Below, piece by piece: positions 52,792-62,347 of a stretch of 64,000 bases of DNA (position 1 is the first letter of the stretch; every line of letters starts with the position of its first letter). This stretch comes from Neobacillus niacini (GTDB lineage: Bacteria; Bacillota; Bacilli; Bacillales; Cytobacillaceae): assembly GCF_023715415.1 (NCBI RefSeq), contig NZ_JAMBOB010000014.1:1-64000 (forward strand), read 5' to 3'. A program made the translations under genes and the position numbers. The notes under the pieces were generated by a model that saw only the letters and a program-made list of their open reading frames with translations, searched no databases and was not told the DNA's origin.

Positions 52792-53049
52792 TTAACCCTT
52801 TAATCTTTGTGCCTGACAGCTAGGGCATGCACTTTGACTTGAATCATATTGTTTCCCACAGTTACGACAGAATACCACTCCAGATACTTTTGCATGCTTT
52901 TGTTCTTTTGAAGCCGCAACTTGTGTGGAGGCCTCGACTACATTTGATTTTTTCTTCTTTACCATAACAATCACTAAAACCATTGTAATCAGGTTAACAA
53001 CGAAACTAGCAATGGTTAGCCAATTCCATAGGGTAAGATTTTCAAACAT
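52792..53049 (-). CDS. Small membrane protein with C-terminal zinc ribbon
   Basis: 85 residues. One membrane helix (LWNWLTIASFVVNLITMVLVIVMV) and a C-terminal zinc ribbon with two Cys pairs (FCRNCGKQY, ACPSCQAQ). It lies six bases after the giant surface protein gene, so it is the last gene of the operon. The zinc ribbon resembles the one in the FHA protein of this operon. Possible adaptor. Confidence 0.7.
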   Translation of the reverse strand: MFENLTLWNWLTIASFVVNLITMVLVIVMVKKKKSNVVEASTQVAASKEQKHAKVSGVVFCRNCGKQYDSSQSACPSCQAQRLKG

Positions 53050-53054
53050 CCTTG

Positions 53055-56000
53055 TTAACCTCCCATTACTTCATTTTCAGGTTCTCGGTTGTGATTCTTT
53101 TGTCTGCGTAAAATAACCAATGCGGAAATGGCCAAACCTAAACCACCTACCCCGCCAAGTGAGCCCGCAAACAATGGCTTATTGTTATACCAGCGGACAA
53201 ATGGGTTCGTCGATACAAGCAATTCTCTCACTTCTTTCGATAGTTCATTGCCAGCTGCATCGACTGCTGTAATTTTAACATTCTGCAAGTCGTTCGAGCT
53301 TCCAATCGCAAATGTGAAGTTCTCTCCATCTGCATGGTGCTCCACTCGTTTACCATTTAAATAAATAGCAGCATCGTTCAGAACAAGATTGTCCTTAATG
53401 GTGACAGAGACCACTTTTTCCTCAACTGGATATTGTTGACCGTTCTCTAAATCAATTGGAACAATAACAGGAGCAGTCTTGTCGATACCAAATGTAACTT
53501 CCGCTTTTTTGACTTCATCAATGTTTTCATTAATGTTACCAGCTGCATCCTCTGAGTAAATCGCAACGGTGTATTTACCATCGGCAGCAAATAAATCTTT
53601 CTTCACCACATACTTGTATTGACTCCAAGTACCTTCACCACCGGTTTCGGATACGGAGTAATCTGTTCCTGCAACCAAATCATGAGGTGTACCATTTTTC
53701 GTCATCTTTACCTTAATGGACTCTTTCTTCAAGCTATCAACATTTGTTTCTGTCAAGATTACGTCTTGTTCCTTCTTCACATACTTACCTTCAATCGCCT
53801 TCAAACTTTCATCAAAGGTATAAACAGAACCAAAACGGTTCACAGAGAACATGATTGTTTGCGTCGATACATTTCCTGCAAAGTCAGTAAGTGTGGCTGT
53901 TAAGGTATAAAGATCATCATTCTCTTTGACTTTTTCAAAGTTATTGAACGTATAAACTTGACCGTTTGCAGCATCTGCAAAGCTTCCGGCTAATGCGACA
54001 TTCCCTTTATTCGAACCTTTTAGATTAATCGAAACTCCACTCTTATTAAAATTTGTATCAGAATAAGAGATGACGGGAGCAACATCGCCATTATTAGCAG
54101 ACTTGTCTGCAACACCTGTGATGGCAAGCTTCGGCACTGTTTGGTCGACGATGAATTGATCCATAGAATAATCCGCAGCCACATTTCCTGCCATATCACT
54201 ATAAGCAATATCAAAGCTATATGCCCCATCAGCAGCATAAGAGATCGTAGCTGTGTGAACATCTCCATTTGTAGACCAGCCGCTAATTTTCGGGAATGCA
54301 ATTGGATTGCCTCCGTCTGTTGCGGTGCCTGTCACCTGAATTCGACCCGTTTCAAAGTTATGCTCTCGAATTGAAATCGTTGCAGTTCTGGCATTTTTAT
54401 AATAGTGTCCGTTTGCTGCTGAATTGTTGTTGTATGCTACGTTAATGACAGGTATGGTTTTATCGATTGTAAACTTATGCTGGGCGAATGGTGCTGCCTT
54501 ATTTCCTGCCATATCACTGTACGCAAGATCAAAGGTGTAATCTCCATCTGCACTGTATTTCACGGTTGCAGTATGAGTGGTTTTGTCTGGGTCTTGAGCA
54601 TTTGCTTTTGTTGACCAGCCCACAACTTCAGGGATACCACCATCTGTATTCGTAATACGATGGACCACATCTTTTGCATCAAAGTTACGCTCGGTAACCA
54701 CAATCGTTGCGATACGATCTGCCTTGAAGTAATCAGCATTCTGCGCATCGGCACTGTTGTTATTGTACATAACTTCCATTGTCGGAGCAGTCTTGTCGAT
54801 GCTGAAATCAATAAACTCTTCCGACGTGTTACCTGCTTGGTCCGTGATTTTCACTTTGACCACAATACCATTACTATTATTCGTTACAGGCAGGGTTTTG
54901 GTCATTTCAGTGACTAAATTCTTATCTGTCTTCTCTTTATTCCAGCCTTCAAGACTCCCAGCAAGTTGGCCGTCTTTATTGATTTCAACCTTGCCAGTTT
55001 TATTATGAGCCGTATCATAAGGAGCCACAACGGACCATTCCACACTTGCCAGACCTGAATACGTATCGGTTACCCTTACCTTCACATCTACATTTTTGTT
55101 ATAAAAATCTTTATTTTCCTGATCCTTTAAGGTTGTTTTTTCTGCTGGTTCAATCTTGATAGCAGATGTATCCTCGTGTTTTTTCTCATTTTCAATAACC
55201 GTACCTTTTGGTGTAACAAACTCGCTGCTGTTGGTAACGTGGTCTGTCGCTTTGGCAAAAATCTGACCTTTAAAAGATGCCGGAATCGTAAATGTCACTT
55301 CATCATTCGTTGAAATACCTGCAATACTTCCAATACCACTCTGCTCTATTTCAGATAGTGAACCATTTGACTGTAATGCATAGTATTTACCATTCTCGTA
55401 ATCTTGCAAATAAATAATCATGGATTTAACGCCACTCGCTGCCATGCCACTTTCTGCTTTATCTTCTGCTGTTACGGTAACTTGCGTTGTTTTTTTGAAA
55501 AACAAACCATATTCCGTTAACTCCACACTATGGAATGGAGACTTTTGTTCCTCCGTATTTTCATCTACGGCACTAAAATGGAACTGCGTGATTTCCGGAA
55601 GTTTTTTATCGATATAAATCGTTTTTGTTACTTTGGTTGGATCTTCACTATTTTCAAGATTCTCTAGCAGATTTCCGGCATTATCACTTGCCTCTACAGA
55701 GATATCGTATGATCCATCTTCATTAATTTGTACGTCTGTTGTATGAACAGGATCTAACGCCTTCGTCGGTACTAACTCACTGTCATACTTATATTCTTTT
55801 TCAACACCGTTCACCTTAACTTTGGCATCCTTAATACCAGATACGATATCTGAATTGGTATCTTGGACGTTAACTTCAAAGGTTACATCATTGCTGTAAA
55901 AGACTTTACCAGAGGTCTCCTCCACATATGGAGTTACGCCCTTATCGTGGGTTATCTGAATATCAGCAGTAGGAGGTGTTTTTTCAATCATCACTTCGTC

Positions 56001-59000
56001 ATTGCCCTCTGCTTCGATATTGGAATTTCCTGCGTTAACCCGATAGATTTTTTGATTGTTGACATGGTCTGTGACGACTACATCAAACGTTCCTTTAAAG
56101 CTTTCAACATCAAGAGTAAATGTAGCTTGTGCATTCATGCCATCTCTTTTGATGTCTGCTTCTAATTTAGTTACTTCCTGGTCCTTTGATGATGTAGCAT
56201 TGACATATAAATCTTTGACGCCAGAAATATCATCTTGTACCTGAACAGTAATCTCCATTCTTTCATTGAAGAAAGTACCAAATGTGAGGAAATTGATTGC
56301 TTTTGCAATCTCGCTATCATACGTAGGATCAAAGGTAATCGGTTCACTTCCATTTAGCTTTGGCTCCTCGGTATCCAAATAAATCGTTTTTCCCACTGCG
56401 GCAGTATTGCCCGCATTATCCTTCACATTGGCATACACATGGTAAGAGCCATCTTTCCCAATGTCTATTCCCGCTTTGTTTAAGTCCTGTGTGGTGAAGG
56501 TATAAGGAACCTCATGGGTTTCTTTATCACGATAATCATCATTTTTGTAGTTCTTATCACCATTCGAATCAATCGTAACGGTACGAACACCCGATTGCTG
56601 ATCACCCACAGCGACATCAAATGTAACATCACCGCTGTAAATTTCTTTACCAGACTCCTCTACATATCTTGTTACTTTGCTTTCATCGTGTTTCACCGTA
56701 ATGTTTGCATCTGGAGCAATGGTTTCGATCATCACTTTTCCATTTTCCGCAACCATATTGGAGTTCAAATTCGTGATTGGAATAGAGGTTAGACGATGAA
56801 CATTGTCAATCACTTCTACGGTAAGAGTACCTGCAAAATCTTCTTCAAGAGTAAATGTTGCCTCTGCCTTTCCTTCCCCTCTATCGAAGTCCTGTATCCA
56901 AGCCTTCGTTTCCTTGCCATTCGCCGAATTCGCTTTTAAAATAATGCTTTGAATCCCGGAATCAGCATCTTTCGCCTTAACAGTAACCTCTATCTCCTCG
57001 TTAAAGAAAGTTCCAAAAGTAAGGAAGTTAATGGCCTTCGCATAGAAACCATTATTCTTCGCCGTTAATGTAACGGCTTCTTTTTCACCATCTAGTTCTG
57101 GAGCAGTTTTATCAATGTTGATAGCTACTTGCTTAACTCTTGATTCATTCCCCGCTTTATCAACACTCCAAATGCTGTAAACACCTTGGTACTTCTCATC
57201 CTCCGTTTGGAATTTAAATTGATTTGTTTCAGCATCAAAATCTGCCTCTTTACGGTTTTCTTGCGCGTACTCACCCTTACTATAGTAAACCTTATCAATA
57301 GCAGTCGAGTAAGGAACGCTAAATCTGCCAATACTCTCTTCACTATTATCGATTGTACCGGAAACTGTAACAGCACCGCTAAACCAGAGAGAATCTCCAA
57401 CTCTTTCTTTATCCTTACCGGTTAGCTGCAGTTCCTCATTTACTTCAGGTGCTTGCTTATCCATTACTAGATATAAGTTTCCAGGCAATATAACCCACTG
57501 CTCATTTTTCGAATAAAACAGTTCCTTTGTTTTAACGTTCAAGTAACTGATTTCAATCGATTGATTAAAGTTATACTCAGATACCCATCCATAGTTAATT
57601 CTTAACCGATTATATGGGTCTACAGGTACTAATTTTAAGTTGGCATTTTTTGAATAAATGTACAAGTTTTCACTTTCGCTTCCATTTGTACGTTCCTTTT
57701 CAATTAAAGATCCCGTAGTAGGGATAACTTCCATATATTGTCCCCATTGTCCATCAGAGAACGGGATGAGTTCAAATGAAACTTGTACAGTTGTATCTTT
57801 TGTAATGTTTTTTAGAATGTAGGTAAAGGTCCCATCTTCATTTTCAATAAAGTCCTCAGAATCAAGTGGAATACTTGAATTCGCTACAAGTATTTCCTTC
57901 ACTCGGTAGGATTCATCAGGTGTGATCGTAATAGCAGCTTGACCGCCATGTTCAATCTCAGTATCTACGGATGAAACACTGCCATGTTCAACATAGTCAC
58001 CATTGTCGTCTTTTTCCTTTGTGACAGAGGTCGTAACTTCATGCGTATTAATCGCAAATGTTACGGTAACCTCCATATTTCCCTTCACATTTGTGATGGT
58101 GTAGGGAAATTCTTGCGTGCTTTCTTTCACATATTCCGGGATATCTACTTCGATTGTATCTTTTTTATTTCCTGTGTTAATGGTAATGGTATCAACATGG
58201 TAATTAGGATTGGGAATCGCTTTAAAAGAAGCGTCTTTGCCATGTTTTACTTCTACCTTGCCGCCATCTGAAGTATAAATGGTTCCAAACTCATTTGTCT
58301 TAAACGTAATACTATACGTGTTCGGTTCAAACTCCACATCAACTCGTTGATTTTCTGTCACAGTAGAGATAGAAAAAGTATGATCCTTTGTTGAATTTGT
58401 AACCTCTGTCGGCAGGGGAAGTTCTGTTACTTCACTACCTTTTGTAATTTTAATACTCTTAATATGATTACCAGCACTCGGAACGGCCGTATAAGATACA
58501 TCTGATCCATGTGTGACAGCATCAGTCGTTAATGGAAAAGTATCCTTTTTAACAATCCCCTCGGCCGCAGCATAGTTAAATTCAATCTCATAGGTTTTCA
58601 AGACAAATTCTACTACAATCGTTGTTTCTTCAGAAATAGCAGGAAGTTTTGTAGTGTAACCTAGCTTTTCCTTCCCAGAAACTTCTACTGCATCGTTATG
58701 ACCCATTTTCACAGACTTAATTTCGGAATTTGAATCCGGAGTAATGGTTAACTCAACTTCTGTGCCTTCTAAAACAGGAACGGGACTTGTGGTATATTCT
58801 GTTCCGTCCATTACCACTTTACCGGAGCCTGTTCCGATAGGTTCAACACTTACATTATAGGTAACTGGCTCAGGATCTTGAATTGGTCCAGGTTCTTGAA
58901 TGGGCCCAGGTTCTTGAATTGGCTCAGGTTCTGTTTCTTCAGCAGCCAAGCCATCACTATTTTGGGTTACTTCTTCTGTAACCTCTAGTGGTTCTTCCCC

Positions 59001-59114
59001 ATTTTCTGCATATACCGGCAGGCTGGTTCCCATTGGTATTTGATTGGTTACGAGCAAGATGGCAAGTATCATAGCCAGAATGCGCTTGACCTTTGATGCC
59101 TTTCTTTTAAGCAT
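53055..59114 (-). CDS. Giant Ig-repeat cell-surface protein
   Basis: 2019 residues. Signal peptide about 1-36 (KRILAMILAILLVTNQIP, cut near VYAE). Then an acidic, Pro-rich repeat (EPGPIQ units), four tandem beta-repeats of about 90 residues of the InlB/Flg_new type (YNVSVEPIGTGSGKVVMDG and kin), and at least eight bacterial Ig-like repeats marked by DKTAP-type starts and D-x-AGN ends (DKAGN, DNAGN, DQAGN, DMAGN). The C-terminus has one membrane helix (FAGSLGGVGGLGLAISALVIL) and a basic tail; no LPXTG motif. Likely an extended adhesin or structural envelope protein, exported by Sec and anchored in the membrane. Confidence 0.85.
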   Translation of the reverse strand: MLKRKASKVKRILAMILAILLVTNQIPMGTSLPVYAENGEEPLEVTEEVTQNSDGLAAEETEPEPIQEPGPIQEPGPIQDPEPVTYNVSVEPIGTGSGKVVMDGTEYTTSPVPVLEGTEVELTITPDSNSEIKSVKMGHNDAVEVSGKEKLGYTTKLPAISEETTIVVEFVLKTYEIEFNYAAAEGIVKKDTFPLTTDAVTHGSDVSYTAVPSAGNHIKSIKITKGSEVTELPLPTEVTNSTKDHTFSISTVTENQRVDVEFEPNTYSITFKTNEFGTIYTSDGGKVEVKHGKDASFKAIPNPNYHVDTITINTGNKKDTIEVDIPEYVKESTQEFPYTITNVKGNMEVTVTFAINTHEVTTSVTKEKDDNGDYVEHGSVSSVDTEIEHGGQAAITITPDESYRVKEILVANSSIPLDSEDFIENEDGTFTYILKNITKDTTVQVSFELIPFSDGQWGQYMEVIPTTGSLIEKERTNGSESENLYIYSKNANLKLVPVDPYNRLRINYGWVSEYNFNQSIEISYLNVKTKELFYSKNEQWVILPGNLYLVMDKQAPEVNEELQLTGKDKERVGDSLWFSGAVTVSGTIDNSEESIGRFSVPYSTAIDKVYYSKGEYAQENRKEADFDAETNQFKFQTEDEKYQGVYSIWSVDKAGNESRVKQVAINIDKTAPELDGEKEAVTLTAKNNGFYAKAINFLTFGTFFNEEIEVTVKAKDADSGIQSIILKANSANGKETKAWIQDFDRGEGKAEATFTLEEDFAGTLTVEVIDNVHRLTSIPITNLNSNMVAENGKVMIETIAPDANITVKHDESKVTRYVEESGKEIYSGDVTFDVAVGDQQSGVRTVTIDSNGDKNYKNDDYRDKETHEVPYTFTTQDLNKAGIDIGKDGSYHVYANVKDNAGNTAAVGKTIYLDTEEPKLNGSEPITFDPTYDSEIAKAINFLTFGTFFNERMEITVQVQDDISGVKDLYVNATSSKDQEVTKLEADIKRDGMNAQATFTLDVESFKGTFDVVVTDHVNNQKIYRVNAGNSNIEAEGNDEVMIEKTPPTADIQITHDKGVTPYVEETSGKVFYSNDVTFEVNVQDTNSDIVSGIKDAKVKVNGVEKEYKYDSELVPTKALDPVHTTDVQINEDGSYDISVEASDNAGNLLENLENSEDPTKVTKTIYIDKKLPEITQFHFSAVDENTEEQKSPFHSVELTEYGLFFKKTTQVTVTAEDKAESGMAASGVKSMIIYLQDYENGKYYALQSNGSLSEIEQSGIGSIAGISTNDEVTFTIPASFKGQIFAKATDHVTNSSEFVTPKGTVIENEKKHEDTSAIKIEPAEKTTLKDQENKDFYNKNVDVKVRVTDTYSGLASVEWSVVAPYDTAHNKTGKVEINKDGQLAGSLEGWNKEKTDKNLVTEMTKTLPVTNNSNGIVVKVKITDQAGNTSEEFIDFSIDKTAPTMEVMYNNNSADAQNADYFKADRIATIVVTERNFDAKDVVHRITNTDGGIPEVVGWSTKANAQDPDKTTHTATVKYSADGDYTFDLAYSDMAGNKAAPFAQHKFTIDKTIPVINVAYNNNSAANGHYYKNARTATISIREHNFETGRIQVTGTATDGGNPIAFPKISGWSTNGDVHTATISYAADGAYSFDIAYSDMAGNVAADYSMDQFIVDQTVPKLAITGVADKSANNGDVAPVISYSDTNFNKSGVSINLKGSNKGNVALAGSFADAANGQVYTFNNFEKVKENDDLYTLTATLTDFAGNVSTQTIMFSVNRFGSVYTFDESLKAIEGKYVKKEQDVILTETNVDSLKKESIKVKMTKNGTPHDLVAGTDYSVSETGGEGTWSQYKYVVKKDLFAADGKYTVAIYSEDAAGNINENIDEVKKAEVTFGIDKTAPVIVPIDLENGQQYPVEEKVVSVTIKDNLVLNDAAIYLNGKRVEHHADGENFTFAIGSSNDLQNVKITAVDAAGNELSKEVRELLVSTNPFVRWYNNKPLFAGSLGGVGGLGLAISALVILRRQKNHNREPENEVMGG

Positions 59115-59162
59115 TTGTTTCTCTCTCCTTAATGAATGAAAATCATGTAGTTTGTGAAAATC

Positions 59163-59855
59163 TTAAATGACTTCATTTGAATGAGTGATTTTTATATCCT
59201 TCACAATCTTAAATTCAACCGCAAGCGGCACAGTAACATTCTCATAATCTACTTCCCCAGTGGCATTTAAAACCGTGGTTCCACTATCCTCTGCCAAAAC
59301 TACCGTACCTTCATACAGTACCTCTGTTTCATTCATCAAAATTTCGGTACCTTGTTCAAGTACTTCTGTTTCATTCATCAGCAGTACTTCTGTACCATCA
59401 CCATACATTTCTTCAACCTGTAACATTTGAGAGTCCTGAATCAGAACAGTCGTAGCCTCATTCATCATTGCCAGGCTTCCCTGTTTGACCTCTGTTGGCA
59501 GGCTTTCCAGCACAGTCGGACGAGAGGTTTGCGCCGTAATTCCTTTATTCTCTAACCCCTCAGAAAGTGCAGATGGTGTCCTTCCGGTCCTGCCTGTTCT
59601 GCCGAATCGGGTACTAACCGGGGCGGTTAGGGTACCTCTTTCCACATTAAATGTGCTAGGCCTATGTTGCTTATTACCGGTAAGTTTGTTCTTTTCTCGA
59701 ATTTCCTGTATCTGTCTCGCGGCCGTTTTACCATTCAAATCACCAATAATCGCGGGAATGTTCATTTTAAAAAACATAAAAACAACCACGATCAACAAGA
59801 TACCACTAAGGGAATATCCGACAATAGAAATGAGGTTCCACGTTGATGCATCCAT
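59163..59855 (-). CDS. Single-pass membrane protein with seven T-x-V/I-L motifs
   Basis: 230 residues from ATG 59855 with AGGGGG upstream. Short N-terminus, membrane helix at 9-29, then a long cytoplasmic-type region. A TRFGRTGRTGRT Arg-rich block is followed by motifs at 135 (TTVL), 155 (TEVL), 163 (TEVL), 170 (TEIL), 177 (TEVL), 184 (TVVL) and 193 (TTVL). The same TTVL motif occurs twice in the FHA protein of this operon. Such Thr-rich, acidic motifs are typical phosphorylation targets of PknB-type kinases and ligands of FHA domains, so this may be a multi-site phospho-scaffold. Otherwise no family known. Confidence 0.75.
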   Translation of the reverse strand: MDASTWNLISIVGYSLSGILLIVVVFMFFKMNIPAIIGDLNGKTAARQIQEIREKNKLTGNKQHRPSTFNVERGTLTAPVSTRFGRTGRTGRTPSALSEGLENKGITAQTSRPTVLESLPTEVKQGSLAMMNEATTVLIQDSQMLQVEEMYGDGTEVLLMNETEVLEQGTEILMNETEVLYEGTVVLAEDSGTTVLNATGEVDYENVTVPLAVEFKIVKDIKITHSNEVI

Positions 59856-59869
59856 TGTAATTCCCCCTG

Positions 59870-61546
59870 TCAATTCCGATATGCTTTATCGATTTCCAGA
59901 GATATCAAATCAAAACGATCCACTACCTCATTTTTTATCGCTATCGTTTTGTCTGTTGATACTTCTACATTATTGGTGCCTTTTTTTACGGCTTCCACAA
60001 CAGAACGAATATCACTTTCTGTTATCCCGTCACTTTTGAATTTCCTTGCATACTGCTCGACAGAATACATCGTTAATCGATAGAGTTCTAACTGAACAAT
60101 TTCACTTTCATCATCAATCAGCTTGATCAAGTCTTTGATATTTTCCCAGTAAGGTTTATATTTGCCCTTATCAGAAGCCTCTTCAACCAAAATATTAATA
60201 TCTTGATTAAATCGGCCAATATCTCGGTAGATAACGGCCATTTTGTAAAAATCAATATCTTTAGAACCATAGCGTACAGCATCATCAAACCACTTAACCG
60301 AACTAATCATTCTAGTAGTCTGATTATCACTAGTTTCACTTTTTCCATAGTCATAGTAATACCAATATGCTTTACCAATTTCAAAAGCAAGATTGGCATA
60401 CGCAGGATTTTCGTACAAGTCCATTAAATGGGGACCCATTTTCTTTGTGAGTTCTTCTTCCTCTTCAACAGAAAAAGAAGCATTATTTTTATAGACTTCT
60501 ACCAATTCCTCATAGGCCTTTGTTTCTGTTGGTTTTATATCAATTGCCTTTAAATAATTGTCAACTTTATTGGTATCAGCACCTGCTGCCCTGGCATTTT
60601 CAAGCTTCGTCATGTAATCATCATTCGTTTTTTGAACACTCATCACTTGCCCCATAATGCCAACCAACAAGAAAAGAACACATGCCCCGCTTACTAGACT
60701 AAAATTGCGTAACCTTGCTTTTTGTTTTGCACGATAGTGATCATCAGCCTCTTCATAATGATTCAATGCATATAACAACTCAGCGCAAGATTGATAGCGG
60801 TCATCCGGATTAAGCTGCGTGCATTTTTGAATAATTTTTTCCAAACCGCCGGATAAATGTGGATTCCAATGCCGAATCGGATATAACTCGTATGGGGGTT
60901 CACTAGGATTCTGCCCTGTGACCAAATGATAGAGTGTGACCCCAAGACAATAGACATCCGTTCTTGCATCTGTCTGCCCTTTGCCGCCGAACTGTTCAGG
61001 TGCCGCATATCCCTTCGTTCCCAAGCTCACCGTATCCGCCAAGTTTTGCTCCTTGTATTCCCTGGCAATCCCAAAGTCGATTAGCTTGAGATTGCCATCC
61101 GGCCTTAACATCACGTTTGCAGGCTTCATATCCCGATAAATAATAGGAGGATCGCATGTATGTAAGTAATCCAGCACCTCACACAGCTGCTTGGCCCATT
61201 CAATGACTAAATCCTGAGGCTGTGCTCCATACTCCTCCAAAATCCTATTCAGCGGTTCACCTTCAATATAGTCCATGATGACATAAATCACATCGACATA
61301 TTCGATGATGTCTACAATACGAGGCAGCGATGGATGGTCAAGCTTCTTAATCATATTGGCTTCGTCAATAGCGCTTTGAATGAAAATTTGATTGTTCTTT
61401 TCACTATAGGTTTTTTCAATTTCTTTTACTGCCCACTGTTTGTTGAGACGTTTGTCCATCGCAAGGTACACCTTTGACATACCGCCTTGACCAATCAGCT
61501 TCAGTATTTCATATTTACCTTCTACAACTGACCCAATTGCTGCCAA
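59870..61546 (-). CDS. Membrane Ser/Thr protein kinase (PknB-type) with unusual ectodomain
   Basis: 558 residues from a TTG start at 61546 behind AAGGATGGGG. Kinase domain 10-270: GQGGMSKVY (19-27), Lys41, YRDMKPAN with catalytic Asp139, DFGIA (157-161), APEQ (182-185). Membrane helix 282-302. The 255-residue outer part is helical with TPR-like blocks and charged residues, not the PASTA repeats of PrkC. This kinase probably senses an internal envelope signal instead of muropeptides. PP2C and FHA genes lie immediately upstream. Confidence 0.92.
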   Translation of the reverse strand: MAAIGSVVEGKYEILKLIGQGGMSKVYLAMDKRLNKQWAVKEIEKTYSEKNNQIFIQSAIDEANMIKKLDHPSLPRIVDIIEYVDVIYVIMDYIEGEPLNRILEEYGAQPQDLVIEWAKQLCEVLDYLHTCDPPIIYRDMKPANVMLRPDGNLKLIDFGIAREYKEQNLADTVSLGTKGYAAPEQFGGKGQTDARTDVYCLGVTLYHLVTGQNPSEPPYELYPIRHWNPHLSGGLEKIIQKCTQLNPDDRYQSCAELLYALNHYEEADDHYRAKQKARLRNFSLVSGACVLFLLVGIMGQVMSVQKTNDDYMTKLENARAAGADTNKVDNYLKAIDIKPTETKAYEELVEVYKNNASFSVEEEEELTKKMGPHLMDLYENPAYANLAFEIGKAYWYYYDYGKSETSDNQTTRMISSVKWFDDAVRYGSKDIDFYKMAVIYRDIGRFNQDINILVEEASDKGKYKPYWENIKDLIKLIDDESEIVQLELYRLTMYSVEQYARKFKSDGITESDIRSVVEAVKKGTNNVEVSTDKTIAIKNEVVDRFDLISLEIDKAYRN

Positions 61547-61561
61547 AAAAAATCCCCATCC

Positions 61562-62329
61562 TTATAGAATTTTAACAAGCACAAGTGTGATATTATCGGT
61601 TTCTCGTCTTTGCTTATTAAGTTCTACCATCTCTTTTGCTTTGTATTCCATGATGGCCTCATCCCTAAGGGACGCTGGTGAGAAGGCATGATAGATTTCA
61701 GCCTCCGAAATCATATGACGGAACCCATCTGAACAGAGCAAGTAAACATCTCCCCGTTTCGGCGTCCCAGCCAGAAACTGCGGCTCTACTAGTTTAGAAG
61801 CCCCGATACATTGCAAAAGAACATTTCGACGGTGATCACTCTTGGCTTGCTCTGGCGTTAGGGTTCCTCGTCTAACCTCTCTTCCGACTACCGTCTGGTC
61901 ATCGGTCAGTACCTCAAGCTTTTGGTCCAATCGATACACGCGCGAATCTCCGACATGACCAATCAGCATAAACGTAGAATCGATTAGTAGCAATGCTGTC
62001 AAGGTGGTTCCAAGCTGAATTCTTACTCTTCTTCCATACTCTCCGATTCTTTGATTTTGCTCTTTGATGATCCGATCCCAGCGATATTTGATTTCATCCA
62101 TATCACCATGTGCCAGTTGTACGGGAAGTTCCTGTTCGAACCATTCTGAAAAGGCATTGACAACACTTGCAGAGGCAACTTCACCTTTGGAAAGACCGCC
62201 CATGCCGTCACAAATGACCGCAAGGACCACCTTTCCAAATGATGTATCTGCAACCTTCACACATAAACTGTCTTGATTGGTTGCTTTTTTGATCCCGATA
62301 TCGCTATATGCTGCTGTTAAAACTTCCAT
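61562..62329 (-). CDS. PP2C-family Ser/Thr phosphatase
   Basis: 255 residues. PP2C motifs with metal-binding Asp: KKATNQDS (Asp20), AVICDGMGGLSKGEVAS (Asp41), LIGHVGDSRVYRL, and CSDGFRHMIS with ETDNITLVLV at the end. It would reverse the neighbouring kinase. Lies 15 bases upstream of the kinase gene. Confidence 0.92.
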   Translation of the reverse strand: MEVLTAAYSDIGIKKATNQDSLCVKVADTSFGKVVLAVICDGMGGLSKGEVASASVVNAFSEWFEQELPVQLAHGDMDEIKYRWDRIIKEQNQRIGEYGRRVRIQLGTTLTALLLIDSTFMLIGHVGDSRVYRLDQKLEVLTDDQTVVGREVRRGTLTPEQAKSDHRRNVLLQCIGASKLVEPQFLAGTPKRGDVYLLCSDGFRHMISEAEIYHAFSPASLRDEAIMEYKAKEMVELNKQRRETDNITLVLVKIL

Positions 62330-62347
62330 ATGGAGAACCTTCCTTGC

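Noticed and set aside
54660..55008. Short plus-strand frames inside the giant surface protein gene
   Set aside because: They lie antisense to a continuous 2019-codon gene and have no supporting signals.
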